Assembly (NCBI GenBank): GCA_003158895.1 | Contig: PMLO01000134.1 | Coordinates: 1 to 10,293, forward strand | Direction of reading: 5' to 3' | From: Propionibacteriaceae bacterium | GTDB taxonomy: Bacteria > Actinomycetota > Actinomycetes > Propionibacteriales > Propionibacteriaceae | DNA: 10,293 nt | In this document: in pieces, positions 1 through 6,334 of the stretch | Position numbering within the stretch: position 1 is the first letter of the stretch | How the letters are laid out: every line of letters begins with the position of its first letter | Made by a program: the position numbers and the translations under genes | The notes under the pieces: generated by a model | Told to the model about the DNA's origin: nothing | The model's input: only the letters and a program-made list of their open reading frames with translations | The model's database searches: none

Positions 1-482
1 TACGTCAGCAGCACCGGCAGACCGACCATCAGTGCGAAGCCGCCGGTGAACCACGCGATCACGGCGCCCGGTGACGTGAGCACCTTCCCGAGGAACCCGA
101 TCAGCAACGCGACGAAGCCGATGAAGACCGCCATCGACGCGACCAGACCCACGGTGATCGCGACGCCGGCTGACCAGTGGAGTACGGCGCCGAGCGCCAG
201 GTTGACCCCGATCACGAGGGCTAGGACCGGCAGGACGACGGTCGTGCTCCAGCTCGTGGGTTTCGCCGTCTGCAGGTGGAGGCTCGCCGCGTAGCCGGCC
301 GGGTCGCCGAATGCCTCCTGCGGCGTCTGTCCGGAATCGGCGCAGTGGGCATCGACCTCGGCCAGGACGTCGCCGATCCGCGTACCGTCGACGCCACGCA
401 GCCGCAGCAGCAGGGCGACGTCGCGCTGCCAGCGGTCCGCGGACGCGGAGACGCTGCTCTCGCGTGGGTTCTCAGTCGTCAT
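1..482 (-). CDS. HAAS-type membrane protein, 3' end cut off by window
   Basis: I translated this from the ATG at 482, which overlaps the PadR stop codon as ATGA. It gives 160 residues before the window edge. Residues about 18-70 are a soluble helical segment with RLRGVDGTRIGDVLAEVDAH and PQEAFGDPAGYAASL. This is the alpha-helical HAAS-like pattern that precedes membrane segments in partners of PadR regulators. Hydrophobic segments follow at about 80-103, 106-132 and 138-160, so the protein sits in the cytoplasmic membrane. The overlap with padR implies one transcript and translational coupling, and PadR/HAAS membrane pairs are a recurrent arrangement. The HAAS domain is thought to be a protein-interaction module, possibly with PadR, and the substrate or signal is unknown. 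The C-terminus is missing. The membrane/HAAS class is well supported, but a specific function cannot be given. Confidence 0.75.
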   Translation of the reverse strand, partial: MTTENPRESSVSASADRWQRDVALLLRLRGVDGTRIGDVLAEVDAHCADSGQTPQEAFGDPAGYAASLHLQTAKPTSWSTTVVLPVLALVIGVNLALGAVLHWSAGVAITVGLVASMAVFIGFVALLIGFLGKVLTSPGAVIAWFTGGFALMVGLPVLLT

Positions 483-826
483 GATGCGGCTCCTTTGGGG
501 GGCGTAGTGATGAACGAGGTGACCTCGACGAAGTCGCGCCACTGTTCGGTCAGTACGGCGAACCGTTCTCGTCCCGCGGGTGTGAGCGCGAAGTACTTGC
601 GGCCCGGTCCGCCGTCCCCCGCTCTCCACTCGGTGACGACGTCGCCTGCGTCCTCGAGTCGGCGGAGCAACGGGTACAGCGTCCCGCCCTTGGGCTCGCC
701 GAGCCCTGCCTCGTGCAGGCGCCCGGCGATCGCGTAGCCGTACGACGGCCCGTCGGCCACAACGCGCAGCACAGCGAGTTCAAGGACGCCTCGCATCCAA
801 TCGCTGGGCCATTCCGGCTGGGTCAT
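479..826 (-). CDS. PadR family transcriptional regulator
   Basis: This 115-residue protein is the usual size for a minimal PadR repressor. A winged helix spans about residues 12-85. It includes VLELAVLRVVADGPSYGYAI, the recognition region GGTLYPLLRRLEDAG (47-61) and the wing GPGRKYFALTPAGRERF. A short C-terminal helix (about 90-105) would serve for dimerisation. PadR proteins repress nearby genes and are released by a ligand or by partner proteins. No ribosome-binding site precedes the ATG. A TACGAT box lies six bases upstream, so the transcript is probably leaderless. An inverted repeat overlaps this box and suggests autorepression. The gene overlaps the downstream HAAS membrane gene by four bases, and the two form an operon. 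The family call is secure; the ligand is unknown. Confidence 0.9.
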   Translation of the reverse strand: MTQPEWPSDWMRGVLELAVLRVVADGPSYGYAIAGRLHEAGLGEPKGGTLYPLLRRLEDAGDVVTEWRAGDGGPGRKYFALTPAGRERFAVLTEQWRDFVEVTSFITTPPKGAAS

Positions 827-827
827 G

Positions 828-850
828 ACTAGATCGTACGTCTATCTAGT
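828..850 (-). promoter_or_regulatory. PadR promoter with dyad operator
   Basis: A perfect 7-bp inverted repeat, ACTAGAT (828-834) and ATCTAGT (844-850), has a 9-base spacer just upstream of the PadR ATG. On the reverse strand a TACGAT box (838 to 833) lies six bases before the ATG, so the dyad overlaps the likely -10 element. The best -35 candidate, TGTCCA, is poor. Binding here would block RNA polymerase. That PadR itself is the binder is inferred from position. Confidence 0.6.
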
Positions 851-905
851 AAGACTGGACACCTACTGACGCGTGCGACGACCCTGGCTTTCCCCGGAGA
901 GGACC

Positions 906-1370
906 TCAGCTATCGGGCGACGGCAGCGGGCGGCCGGTCTCGAGCAATGTCTTGAGCGCGTCGATGATCCACACCCAGCCGTCCTTGACGTGCGCCCAGG
1001 TGAGCGGGCTGTACGCGAGGTCGCCGTGCACCAGCCGTACGCGAGTCAGTCCCTCGCCGACCCCCTCGATCGTCCACTCGACATGGCCGGGTGGCTCAGC
1101 GGCGAGCGCCGCGTCGTACAGCACATGCCACGTCTGGACGAACCGTCCCGGCCGGCCGGGTGTCGGCGGGGTCATCTCCTCGATGGTGCCCTCGACCGCG
1201 TCGCGACCGTCAGCGGTGACCGTTCGGTACGCGGCGCCCGCGACGGGCGGCTCCACGAACGACGTGTGGTGGAAGTACTTCCGCGTCCAGTCCGAGTCGG
1301 TGATCGCCCGCCACACCTCCTCGGGAGTCGCCGCGATGTAGATCTGGTAGACGTGCGCCGTACCGACCAT
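906..1370 (-). CDS. SRPBCC / AHSA1-like ligand-binding domain protein
   Basis: This 154-residue single-domain protein has the START/SRPBCC layout. It opens with HVYQIYIAATPEEVWRAITD (6-25), continues with DWTRKYFHHTSF, and ends in a long helix after TWAHVKDGWVWIIDALKTLLETG (124-146). The family forms a hydrophobic cup and includes homologues of the Hsp90 co-chaperone Aha1. Bacterial members next to ArsR genes are common but mostly uncharacterised. I chose the ATG at 1370 over an in-frame ATG at 1451. It is preceded by a strong AGGAGG four bases upstream (1380 to 1375) and overlaps the ArsR stop as TGATG, so translation is coupled. A role as sensor, small-molecule binder or stress protein is possible. 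Only the fold and operon are supported. Confidence 0.88.
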   Translation of the reverse strand: MVGTAHVYQIYIAATPEEVWRAITDSDWTRKYFHHTSFVEPPVAGAAYRTVTADGRDAVEGTIEEMTPPTPGRPGRFVQTWHVLYDAALAAEPPGHVEWTIEGVGEGLTRVRLVHGDLAYSPLTWAHVKDGWVWIIDALKTLLETGRPLPSPDS

Positions 1371-1690
1371 CAGGCCTCCTCGGTTCCGGTGATGTGCTGG
1401 TCCAGGGCGACCAGCGATGAGGTGAAACGAGCCGCGTACTTGCTGATCCAACGGTTGGCGACCTGCTCGATCGGTACGGGATTGAGGTACAGCAGCTTCG
1501 TACGCCCTTGTCGTACCGGGATGACGAGGTCCGCCTCCTCGAGGACGGCGAGGTGCTTCATCACCCCGAAACGGGTCATCTCACCGAACCGCTCCGCGAG
1601 CTGCGTCACCGTCTGACCATCCGCGGCGAACAGGGTGTCGAGGATCTCCCGCCTCGTGGGATCGGCGAGCGCCCGGAAGACAGCGTCCAT
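1370..1690 (-). CDS. ArsR/SmtB family repressor (metal-independent type)
   Basis: This 106-residue winged-helix protein contains VFRALADPTRREILDTLF (4-21) and a recognition helix in FGVMKHLAVLEEADLV. Its C-terminal part, YLNPVPIEQVANRWISKY, is typical of ArsR proteins paired with AHSA1/SRPBCC genes. The protein has no cysteine, so the classical thiol metal site of ArsR/SmtB sensors is absent and another signal is likely. It is the first gene of an operon with the SRPBCC protein, with stop and start codons overlapping. Its ATG has no Shine-Dalgarno sequence. The upstream bases are pyrimidine-rich (CCTCCC), and a TATTCT box six bases away makes a leaderless start likely. A near-perfect operator in its promoter points to autorepression. 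Confidence 0.92.
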   Translation of the reverse strand: MDAVFRALADPTRREILDTLFAADGQTVTQLAERFGEMTRFGVMKHLAVLEEADLVIPVRQGRTKLLYLNPVPIEQVANRWISKYAARFTSSLVALDQHITGTEEA

Positions 1691-1696
1691 GGGAGG

Positions 1697-1726
1697 AGAA
1701 TACGTGACCTAAAGGTCACATATCAA
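1697..1726 (-). promoter_or_regulatory. ArsR promoter with operator between -35 and -10
   Basis: On the reverse strand, TTGATA (1726 to 1721, five of six matches to TTGACA) is separated by exactly 18 bases from TATTCT (1702 to 1697). Six bases then lead to the ATG at 1690. The spacer is almost wholly a dyad: GTGACCT and AGGTCAC around two bases (1704-1719), with outer TA/TA matches at 1701-1702 and 1721-1722. This is a textbook repressor site and predicts a leaderless, autorepressed transcript. Confidence 0.78.
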
Positions 1727-1746
1727 GAGGCCGAGGCTGGCGCCGT

Positions 1747-1836
1747 CGGTTCACCATGTTAAGTAGGAGAACTGCCCCTTCTCATGGCGAATTGGCCATG
1801 TGAAGCGTCGACTCGCCTGGTTAACATGGTGAACCG
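1747..1836. repeat. 90-bp imperfect palindrome with perfect 16-bp ends
   Basis: CGGTTCACCATGTTAA (1747-1762) is the exact inverse of 1821-1836. A second dyad, CATGGC/GCCATG with AATT at its centre (1783-1800), has the same midpoint (1791.5). Pairing the whole 90 bases about that point gives roughly 35 of 45 Watson-Crick pairs. It lies between the rhomboid stop and the ArsR promoter. It could be a small palindromic mobile element (MITE-like), a double operator, or a long termination hairpin. I see no clear target-site duplication or U-tract. Each 16-bp arm is itself a near-dyad (TTAAC-ATG-GTGAA). Confidence 0.7.
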
Positions 1837-1895
1837 CGGGCTCGGCCGACGAAGAAGTCGACCGATGATGCCGACGGAGATCAACCAGCGTGAGA

Positions 1896-2783
1896 TCAGC
1901 GGGCGCGGCGCTGCTGGCGGAGCTCTTCGAGACGCTTGCGTTCGCGCGCAGTGAGCGAGTCGAGGCCCTGCGCCATGATCTTGTCGAGGAGCGCGTCCAT
2001 CTCCTCGTCCTCGCGGGCCGGCGGCTCCGGGCCGAGCCACGGGCCCTGGACCACGTTGCTGGCGCCCGTGCTCGCACGAGGCGGTGTCGCCTTGCGCCTG
2101 CGCTGGGTGCGACTGGCTCCTCCGGTGCGGATACGCGGACCGGGCGTGTACGTGTGGCCCGGGATGAACGCGTACCGCTCGAAGAGGCCCGCGAACTTCG
2201 CGATGATCGCGGCGGCGACGAGGTTGAGGACGAACTGGAGGAGGTAGATCCATGCTCGCGCACCAACGAACTGGAGCAGCGGGATGATCACGATGACCAG
2301 CCCGAGCACCCACGCGGGGATGCCGAAGAAGAAGGGCATCCTGGGGTTCTCGGCGATGAAGATCAGCACGACGATCATCGCCAGCGTGCCGAGACCGGCG
2401 AGCATCGGTGAGTCGACCCGGAATCCCAGGGCCAGCAGCACGGCGAGTACGGATCCGGCGACCGTGATCCCCAACAGCATCCAGCCGAAGCGGCCCTTCC
2501 CGAGCTCCCGCTCGAGCTGCCTGCCGGTGAACCAGAAGACGGCCGCGTTCCAGATGGTCCAGATGCTGGGGACGTTGGCGAGTGGCCAGGTCGCGAGTTG
2601 CCATACGAATCCGCGGAGGACATCGCCGGGAGAGAGCGCCAGATACGAAACGAACGTCGGCGACAGGGCGTACACGACCATCATCAGCAGCGACGCACCC
2701 GCGACGAAGTCGGTCGTGCCCACGCCGTAGGACCTGATGCGAAACCAGGGCCTCTCTTGATCCGATCCGGACAGCCAGCTCAC
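1896..2783 (-). CDS. Rhomboid-fold membrane protein, catalytic dyad missing
   Basis: This is a 295-residue protein from a GTG at 2783. Membrane segments lie at about 26-50, 57-86, 98-120, 126-145, 155-173 and 178-200. The rhomboid-like signature is WQLATWPL (61-68) followed by WNAAVFWFTGRQLERELG (78-95). Active rhomboid proteases cut substrates within the membrane using Ser in GxSG and His in a later helix. Here the GxSG position reads AGLGT (129-133), and the membrane part contains no histidine, so proteolysis is unlikely. A basic, Pro-rich linker (205-258) leads to a C-terminal motif, DALLDKIMAQGLDSLTARER (263-282). It resembles the short helical domain (DUF6576-like) found at the ends of bacterial rhomboids. 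The gene stands alone. A TACGGT box six bases before the GTG suggests a leaderless start. Inference: a pseudoprotease that binds membrane clients. Confidence 0.82.
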   Translation of the reverse strand: MSWLSGSDQERPWFRIRSYGVGTTDFVAGASLLMMVVYALSPTFVSYLALSPGDVLRGFVWQLATWPLANVPSIWTIWNAAVFWFTGRQLERELGKGRFGWMLLGITVAGSVLAVLLALGFRVDSPMLAGLGTLAMIVVLIFIAENPRMPFFFGIPAWVLGLVIVIIPLLQFVGARAWIYLLQFVLNLVAAAIIAKFAGLFERYAFIPGHTYTPGPRIRTGGASRTQRRRKATPPRASTGASNVVQGPWLGPEPPAREDEEMDALLDKIMAQGLDSLTARERKRLEELRQQRRAR

Positions 2784-2789
2784 GCCATA

Positions 2790-2818
2790 ACCGTACCCAC
2801 CTCCCCCCAGCCCGTCAC
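2790..2818 (-). promoter_or_regulatory. Promoter of the rhomboid-fold gene
   Basis: On the reverse strand GTGACG (2818 to 2813) and TACGGT (2795 to 2790) are 17 bases apart, and six bases separate TACGGT from the GTG start. A GGAGGT lies 15 bases before the GTG, too far for a normal ribosome-binding site, which again favours a leaderless transcript. Confidence 0.5.
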
Positions 2819-2930
2819 AGCGCGTGCGCGGGGGTGGCCGACCACCAGTGGCTGGTTGTCTACTCTCCACAATCTGAATGCCCGTAATTGTCAGCAATAC
2901 AACAAACCCACAGGGGAGAACGAGGGCGCT

Positions 2931-2960
2931 TCGACACCCGCTCTCGAAGTGTCGTAGCGT
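2931..2960 (+). promoter_or_regulatory. Promoter of the SDR-acyltransferase-AGPS-like operon
   Basis: TCGACA (2931-2936, five of six matches to TTGACA) is followed after 18 bases by TAGCGT (2955-2960). Seven bases then lead to the ATG at 2968. There is no Shine-Dalgarno sequence before that ATG, so transcription probably starts at or near the A of the start codon. The divergent region 2784-2967 is shared with the rhomboid-fold gene. Confidence 0.6.
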
Positions 2961-2967
2961 GATCATC

Positions 2968-3741
2968 ATGGCTCTCGCGCTGGTGACCGGAGGGACGGCC
3001 GGCATCGGCCACGCTTTCGCGATCGAACTCGCCTCTCGGGGCTGGGATCTCGTGCTCGTGGCCCGCGACACCGCTCGCCTCGAGACGGTCGCCGAAGAGC
3101 TCCGGACGCGGTTCGGCCGAGAGACCGAGACCATCACCGCTGACCTGGCCGTACGTGCGGACGTGATCCGTGTCGCGGAGCGCCTCGAGTGCACGGAGCA
3201 CCCCGTCGACATGCTCATCAACAACGCCGGCTTCGGCATCCACGCCTCGCTGCTGGACAAGGACTTCTCCATCCAGGAGAAGGCGCTCGACGTGATGTGC
3301 CTCGCCGTGCTCATCCTTTCCGGAGCTGCCGGCCGCGCGATGTCCGCACGGGGCCACGGCTCGATCATCAACATCGGCTCGTCGTCGGGCATCATCACGA
3401 CCGGCAACTACTCGGCCGTGAAGGCCTGGGTGAACACGTACACGGAGGGCTTGGCGAACGAGCTCCGCGGTACAGGCGTGAACGTCACCGCCGTCCTGCC
3501 AGGCTGGGTACACACCGAGTTCCACGAGCGCGCCGGCATCAACGCGTCCAAGCTGCCGAACGTGGTCTGGCTGCAGCCCGACGAGCTCGTACGCGAGGCG
3601 CTCGAGGACAACGCCCACGGCAAGGTCATCTCTGTACCGAGCAAGCGCTGGAACACGGCATTATGGATCGGCAGGCACCTGCCTCGCTCCGCGATCCGGG
3701 CGCTGTCGCGCAAACTCTCCAATTCGAGGAAGAGTCCCTAG
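2968..3741 (+). CDS. SDR reductase, candidate acyl/alkyl-DHAP reductase
   Basis: This 257-residue classical short-chain dehydrogenase has the NAD(P)-binding motif TGGTAGIG (7-14), NNAG (85-88), serine in IGSSSG (136-141) and the catalytic YSAVK (Y148, K152). After the core come PGWVHTEF (178-185) and a basic C-terminal tail (235-257). The Asn usual in the helix-4 region of the catalytic tetrad appears replaced (DVMCLAV, about 108-114). It begins the operon and ends two bases before the acyltransferase start. The start at 2968 is chosen because the Rossmann strand begins at once and a TAGCGT box lies seven bases upstream. An in-frame ATG at 2878 would add 30 unlikely residues. With its neighbours it could reduce alkyl- or acyl-dihydroxyacetone phosphate. 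That role is inferred from context, since SDR sequences alone do not fix the substrate. Confidence 0.88.
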   Translation: MALALVTGGTAGIGHAFAIELASRGWDLVLVARDTARLETVAEELRTRFGRETETITADLAVRADVIRVAERLECTEHPVDMLINNAGFGIHASLLDKDFSIQEKALDVMCLAVLILSGAAGRAMSARGHGSIINIGSSSGIITTGNYSAVKAWVNTYTEGLANELRGTGVNVTAVLPGWVHTEFHERAGINASKLPNVVWLQPDELVREALEDNAHGKVISVPSKRWNTALWIGRHLPRSAIRALSRKLSNSRKSP

Positions 3742-3743
3742 AT

Positions 3744-4553
3744 ATGGCTGAGGCCGATCGCGGGCGCTACCAGTCCGAAATCTTCGCCGGGGTGCGGTTC
3801 GTCTCCCAGGAGCTGCTGCTCAAACCGTTCATCTGGCGCATCCTGAAGGTCAACATCCACGGCCTGGCGAACATCGAGAGCCTCGAGGCGCCGTTCGTCG
3901 TCGTCGCGAACCACTCCTCGCACCTTGACGCACCGCTCGTCGTCGGGTCGCTGCCGCGCCGCCTGTCGAAGTTCCTGGCCACCGGTGCGGCGGCCGACTA
4001 CTTCTATGCCTCGAAGATCAAGTCGCTGTCAACGGCGCTGGTCGCCAACACGTACCCCATCGAGCGCCGCGGTCTCCGTACCCGCAAGGGCCTGTCGAAG
4101 TTGCTCCTCTCCGACGGCGTGCCGCTGCTGATCTTCCCGGAGGGTACGAGGTCGCGCACGGGCGCCATGGGGCCCTTCACCCCCGGCGTGGCCGCGCTGT
4201 GCATCTCGCACAACGCCCCCGCCGTACCGATCGCGCTCGTCGGAGCGTTCGCGGCCTGGCCGTACGGGCAGGGACACCTGCCGCGCGGACGCCCCGAGGT
4301 ACACGTCGTCATCGGCCACCCGCTCACCCCCGCGCCCGGCGAGATCGCCCGGCAGTTCAACGAGCGGATGCGCCGGACCGTGCAACAGCTGCACGATTCC
4401 ACGGCCAGGGCCTATGGACTACCGACCCTGGACGACTACGCTCGGGCAGTCTCCTTGCGGCAGGCGTCGGTGCCGTCCGCAGTGAGCCCTGTCACACCAC
4501 CACACGCAACAGATGACGATGGCGGGACCCCCGCCGGCAAGGACGATAGATGA
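3744..4553 (+). CDS. PlsC-type glycerolipid acyltransferase
   Basis: This 269-residue protein of the LPLAT/PlsC family transfers fatty acyl groups to glycerol-phosphate-type acceptors at the inner membrane face. It carries the catalytic block NHSSHLD (56-62, HX4D with H57 and D62) and the acceptor-binding block FPEGTRSR (131-138). Supporting segments are TYPIERRG (103-110) and PAVPIAL. Beyond about residue 235 the sequence is a polar, low-complexity tail (VTPPHATDDDGGTPAGKDDR). GAGGAAGAG lies about 10-18 bases upstream of the ATG at 3744. The stop overlaps the next start as ATGA, so it is probably translationally coupled to the AGPS-like gene. In that company it may acylate dihydroxyacetone phosphate, or acylate the ether product at sn-2. 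An ordinary 1-acylglycerol-3-phosphate acyltransferase is the alternative. Confidence 0.9.
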   Translation: MAEADRGRYQSEIFAGVRFVSQELLLKPFIWRILKVNIHGLANIESLEAPFVVVANHSSHLDAPLVVGSLPRRLSKFLATGAAADYFYASKIKSLSTALVANTYPIERRGLRTRKGLSKLLLSDGVPLLIFPEGTRSRTGAMGPFTPGVAALCISHNAPAVPIALVGAFAAWPYGQGHLPRGRPEVHVVIGHPLTPAPGEIARQFNERMRRTVQQLHDSTARAYGLPTLDDYARAVSLRQASVPSAVSPVTPPHATDDDGGTPAGKDDR

Positions 4554-6286
4554 GCGAGAACAGGACCCGCCGCGTCGGACCGGCCTCGGTGAAACAGCAG
4601 AAGTGGTGGGGCTGGGGCGCTGAGGGGATCCAGTTCTCCTTCGCCGACAAGCCCAAGTTCGCACCGTTCGTCATGGACGTGATCGGCGTCGACGTCACCA
4701 AGCCGGCGCCCCGGGTCGCCGAACTCTCGAGCTTCGACATCCCGTCCACGCAGCTGTCGGAGGCCCTCCGCGCTGCACTGAACGACGCGATCGGCGAGGA
4801 GTACGTCGTCGATGACGACGAGTACCGGGTCATCCACGCGTTCGGTCGCGGTGTCCGCGACCTGGTGCGCGTACGTCGCGGGCAGTTCGGCCGCCTCCCC
4901 GATGCGGTCGTCTACCCCGGCAGCGAGGCCGACGTCGTGGCGATCGTCAACGCTGCGGTGGATCACGACGCCGTCGTCATCCCATACGGCGGTGGCTCCA
5001 ACATCGTGGGCGCGCTCGAGGCTGTACCGACGGAGACCCGTCAGGTCATCAGCATCGACATGGGCCGGATGAACAAGGTCCTCGAGATCGGCGACGCCTC
5101 ATCGCTCGCACGGATCGAGGCCGGCGTGCTCGGCCCGGACATGGAGATCCAGCTCAACGCCAAGGGCTGGACGATGGGCCACTTCCCCGACTCGTTCGTG
5201 TGGTCGACGCTCGGCGGCTGGATCGCGACGCGCTCGACCGGCATGCAGTCGGACAAGTACGGAGACATCGCCGATATCACCCGCGGCCTGCGCATGGTGA
5301 TGGACGGCCAGGTGCTCGTGCTGCGTCCGCTGCCGTCGTCCTCGTCGGGCCCCTCCGTACGCGAGATGGTGCTCGGCTCCGAAGGCCGCCTCGGCATCAT
5401 CACCGAAGCGTGGGTGAACGTGCACCGGCTCCCGCCCGTACGCGAGATCCAGGCCTACTTCTTCCCGAACTACGACGCGGGCCTGCAGGCGATGCAGTGG
5501 ATCACCGAGTCCGATGCCGCGCCATCCATCACGCGCGTCATGGACGCCAACGAGACGCAGTTCTCCATGGCCAACGGCAAGAAGTCGAGCAGGGTCTCGC
5601 ACCTCATGACCCGCGCGATCCAGGAAGTCATGACCCGCAAGGGCTGGGACCTGAACGCGATCGCGCTGGGCTTCGTCGGCTACGAGGGCACGGCCGTCCA
5701 TGTCCGCTACGAGAAGTCGCTGGTCTCCAAGATCGTCAGCCGCGCCGGTGGCATGAGCGTCGGCAAGGGACCGGGCGTCCTGTACGACCAGAAGAAGTAC
5801 GACATCCCGTACATCCGCGACTTCCTGCTCGACCGCGGCATCCCCGCGGACGTGTCCGAGACGGCCACCCCGTGGGGCCTGCTCAAGCAGATCCACGACA
5901 CGACGGTGGCGGCGGCGACGGCGGCGATGGAGACGGCCGGCGTCCAGGGCTTCATCATGTGCCACCTGTCGCACAGCTACCACTCGGGCGCGTGCCAGTA
6001 CTTCACGTTCGCCATCAACGACTCGAGCGAGCACAACATGGAGTCGTACGACCTCGTGAAGCGCGCGATCCAGCAGTCGTTCATGGACAACGGCGGCACG
6101 ATCTCCCACCACCACGGCGTCGGCGAGGAGCACAGCCCCTGGCTCGACCAGGACATCTCACCCGCCGGTGTCTTCATCCAGCGCAAGCTCTTCGAGGGCG
6201 TCGATCCCGACCAGCGCTTCAACCCGGGCAAGATCATCCACTCTGGCCTACCCGGGGTCTCCAGCAACTCTGTACAGCCGGAGTAG
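4550..6286 (+). CDS. FAD-dependent alkyldihydroxyacetonephosphate synthase homologue
   Basis: This 578-residue flavoprotein belongs to the vanillyl-alcohol-oxidase/PCMH group. N-terminal WWGWGAEG (19-26) leads to the FAD site PYGGGSNIVGA (145-155). PDSFVWSTLGGWIATRSTGM (213-232) and GSEGRLGIITEAW (276-288) closely follow eukaryotic alkyl-DHAP synthase. In the C-terminal half, YIRD (421-424), SETATPWG (436-443), SHSYHSGACQYFTF (474-487) with the putative catalytic Y477, and the triple histidine HHHGVG (520-525) match the AGPS active site from memory of that family. AGPS replaces the acyl chain of acyl-DHAP with a fatty alcohol, making the ether bond. The gene overlaps the acyltransferase by four bases and ends the operon just before a strong hairpin. 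A lactate- or glycolate-oxidase-like role is the alternative, but the HHH and Tyr motifs argue for AGPS. Confidence 0.88.
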   Translation: MSENRTRRVGPASVKQQKWWGWGAEGIQFSFADKPKFAPFVMDVIGVDVTKPAPRVAELSSFDIPSTQLSEALRAALNDAIGEEYVVDDDEYRVIHAFGRGVRDLVRVRRGQFGRLPDAVVYPGSEADVVAIVNAAVDHDAVVIPYGGGSNIVGALEAVPTETRQVISIDMGRMNKVLEIGDASSLARIEAGVLGPDMEIQLNAKGWTMGHFPDSFVWSTLGGWIATRSTGMQSDKYGDIADITRGLRMVMDGQVLVLRPLPSSSSGPSVREMVLGSEGRLGIITEAWVNVHRLPPVREIQAYFFPNYDAGLQAMQWITESDAAPSITRVMDANETQFSMANGKKSSRVSHLMTRAIQEVMTRKGWDLNAIALGFVGYEGTAVHVRYEKSLVSKIVSRAGGMSVGKGPGVLYDQKKYDIPYIRDFLLDRGIPADVSETATPWGLLKQIHDTTVAAATAAMETAGVQGFIMCHLSHSYHSGACQYFTFAINDSSEHNMESYDLVKRAIQQSFMDNGGTISHHHGVGEEHSPWLDQDISPAGVFIQRKLFEGVDPDQRFNPGKIIHSGLPGVSSNSVQPE

Positions 6287-6291
6287 CGGGA

Positions 6292-6328
6292 CGCGCACAA
6301 CCCTTTCGAGCGCGCGGGGGGGTGCGCG
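6292..6328 (+). terminator. Hairpin terminator after the AGPS-like gene
   Basis: CGCGCAC (6292-6298) pairs exactly with GTGCGCG (6322-6328), and CCC (6301-6303) with GGG (6317-6319), starting five bases after the stop codon. There is no U-tract, which is common for GC-rich actinobacterial terminators. Its role as a terminator is inferred from stability and place. Confidence 0.6.
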
Positions 6329-6334
6329 ACACAA

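Noticed and set aside
276..737. Forward open frame across the HAAS and PadR genes
   Set aside because: It is a shadow of the reverse-strand pair with clear family motifs.
1371..1451. 27-residue N-terminal extension of the SRPBCC protein
   Set aside because: It overlaps the ArsR gene out of frame. The ATG at 1370 has a strong AGGAGG and a coupled TGATG junction.
1877..1898. Direct repeat GAGATCA 15 bases apart at the rhomboid-like stop
   Set aside because: Seven-base repeats are expected by chance, and one copy overlaps the stop codon.
2784..3407. N-terminal extension of the rhomboid-like reading frame
   Set aside because: It would run antisense through the SDR gene. The GTG at 2783 has a properly placed promoter and starts just before the first membrane segment.
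2860..3618. 252-codon reverse frame opposite the first SDR
   Set aside because: The forward frame has all the SDR motifs. The reverse frame is rich in Val, Asp and His with no recognisable fold.
5099..6133. Long reverse-strand open frame opposite the AGPS-like gene
   Set aside because: The forward frame has clear AGPS motifs. The reverse frame has a biased Val/Arg/Asp/Ala composition typical of an antisense shadow and no start signal.
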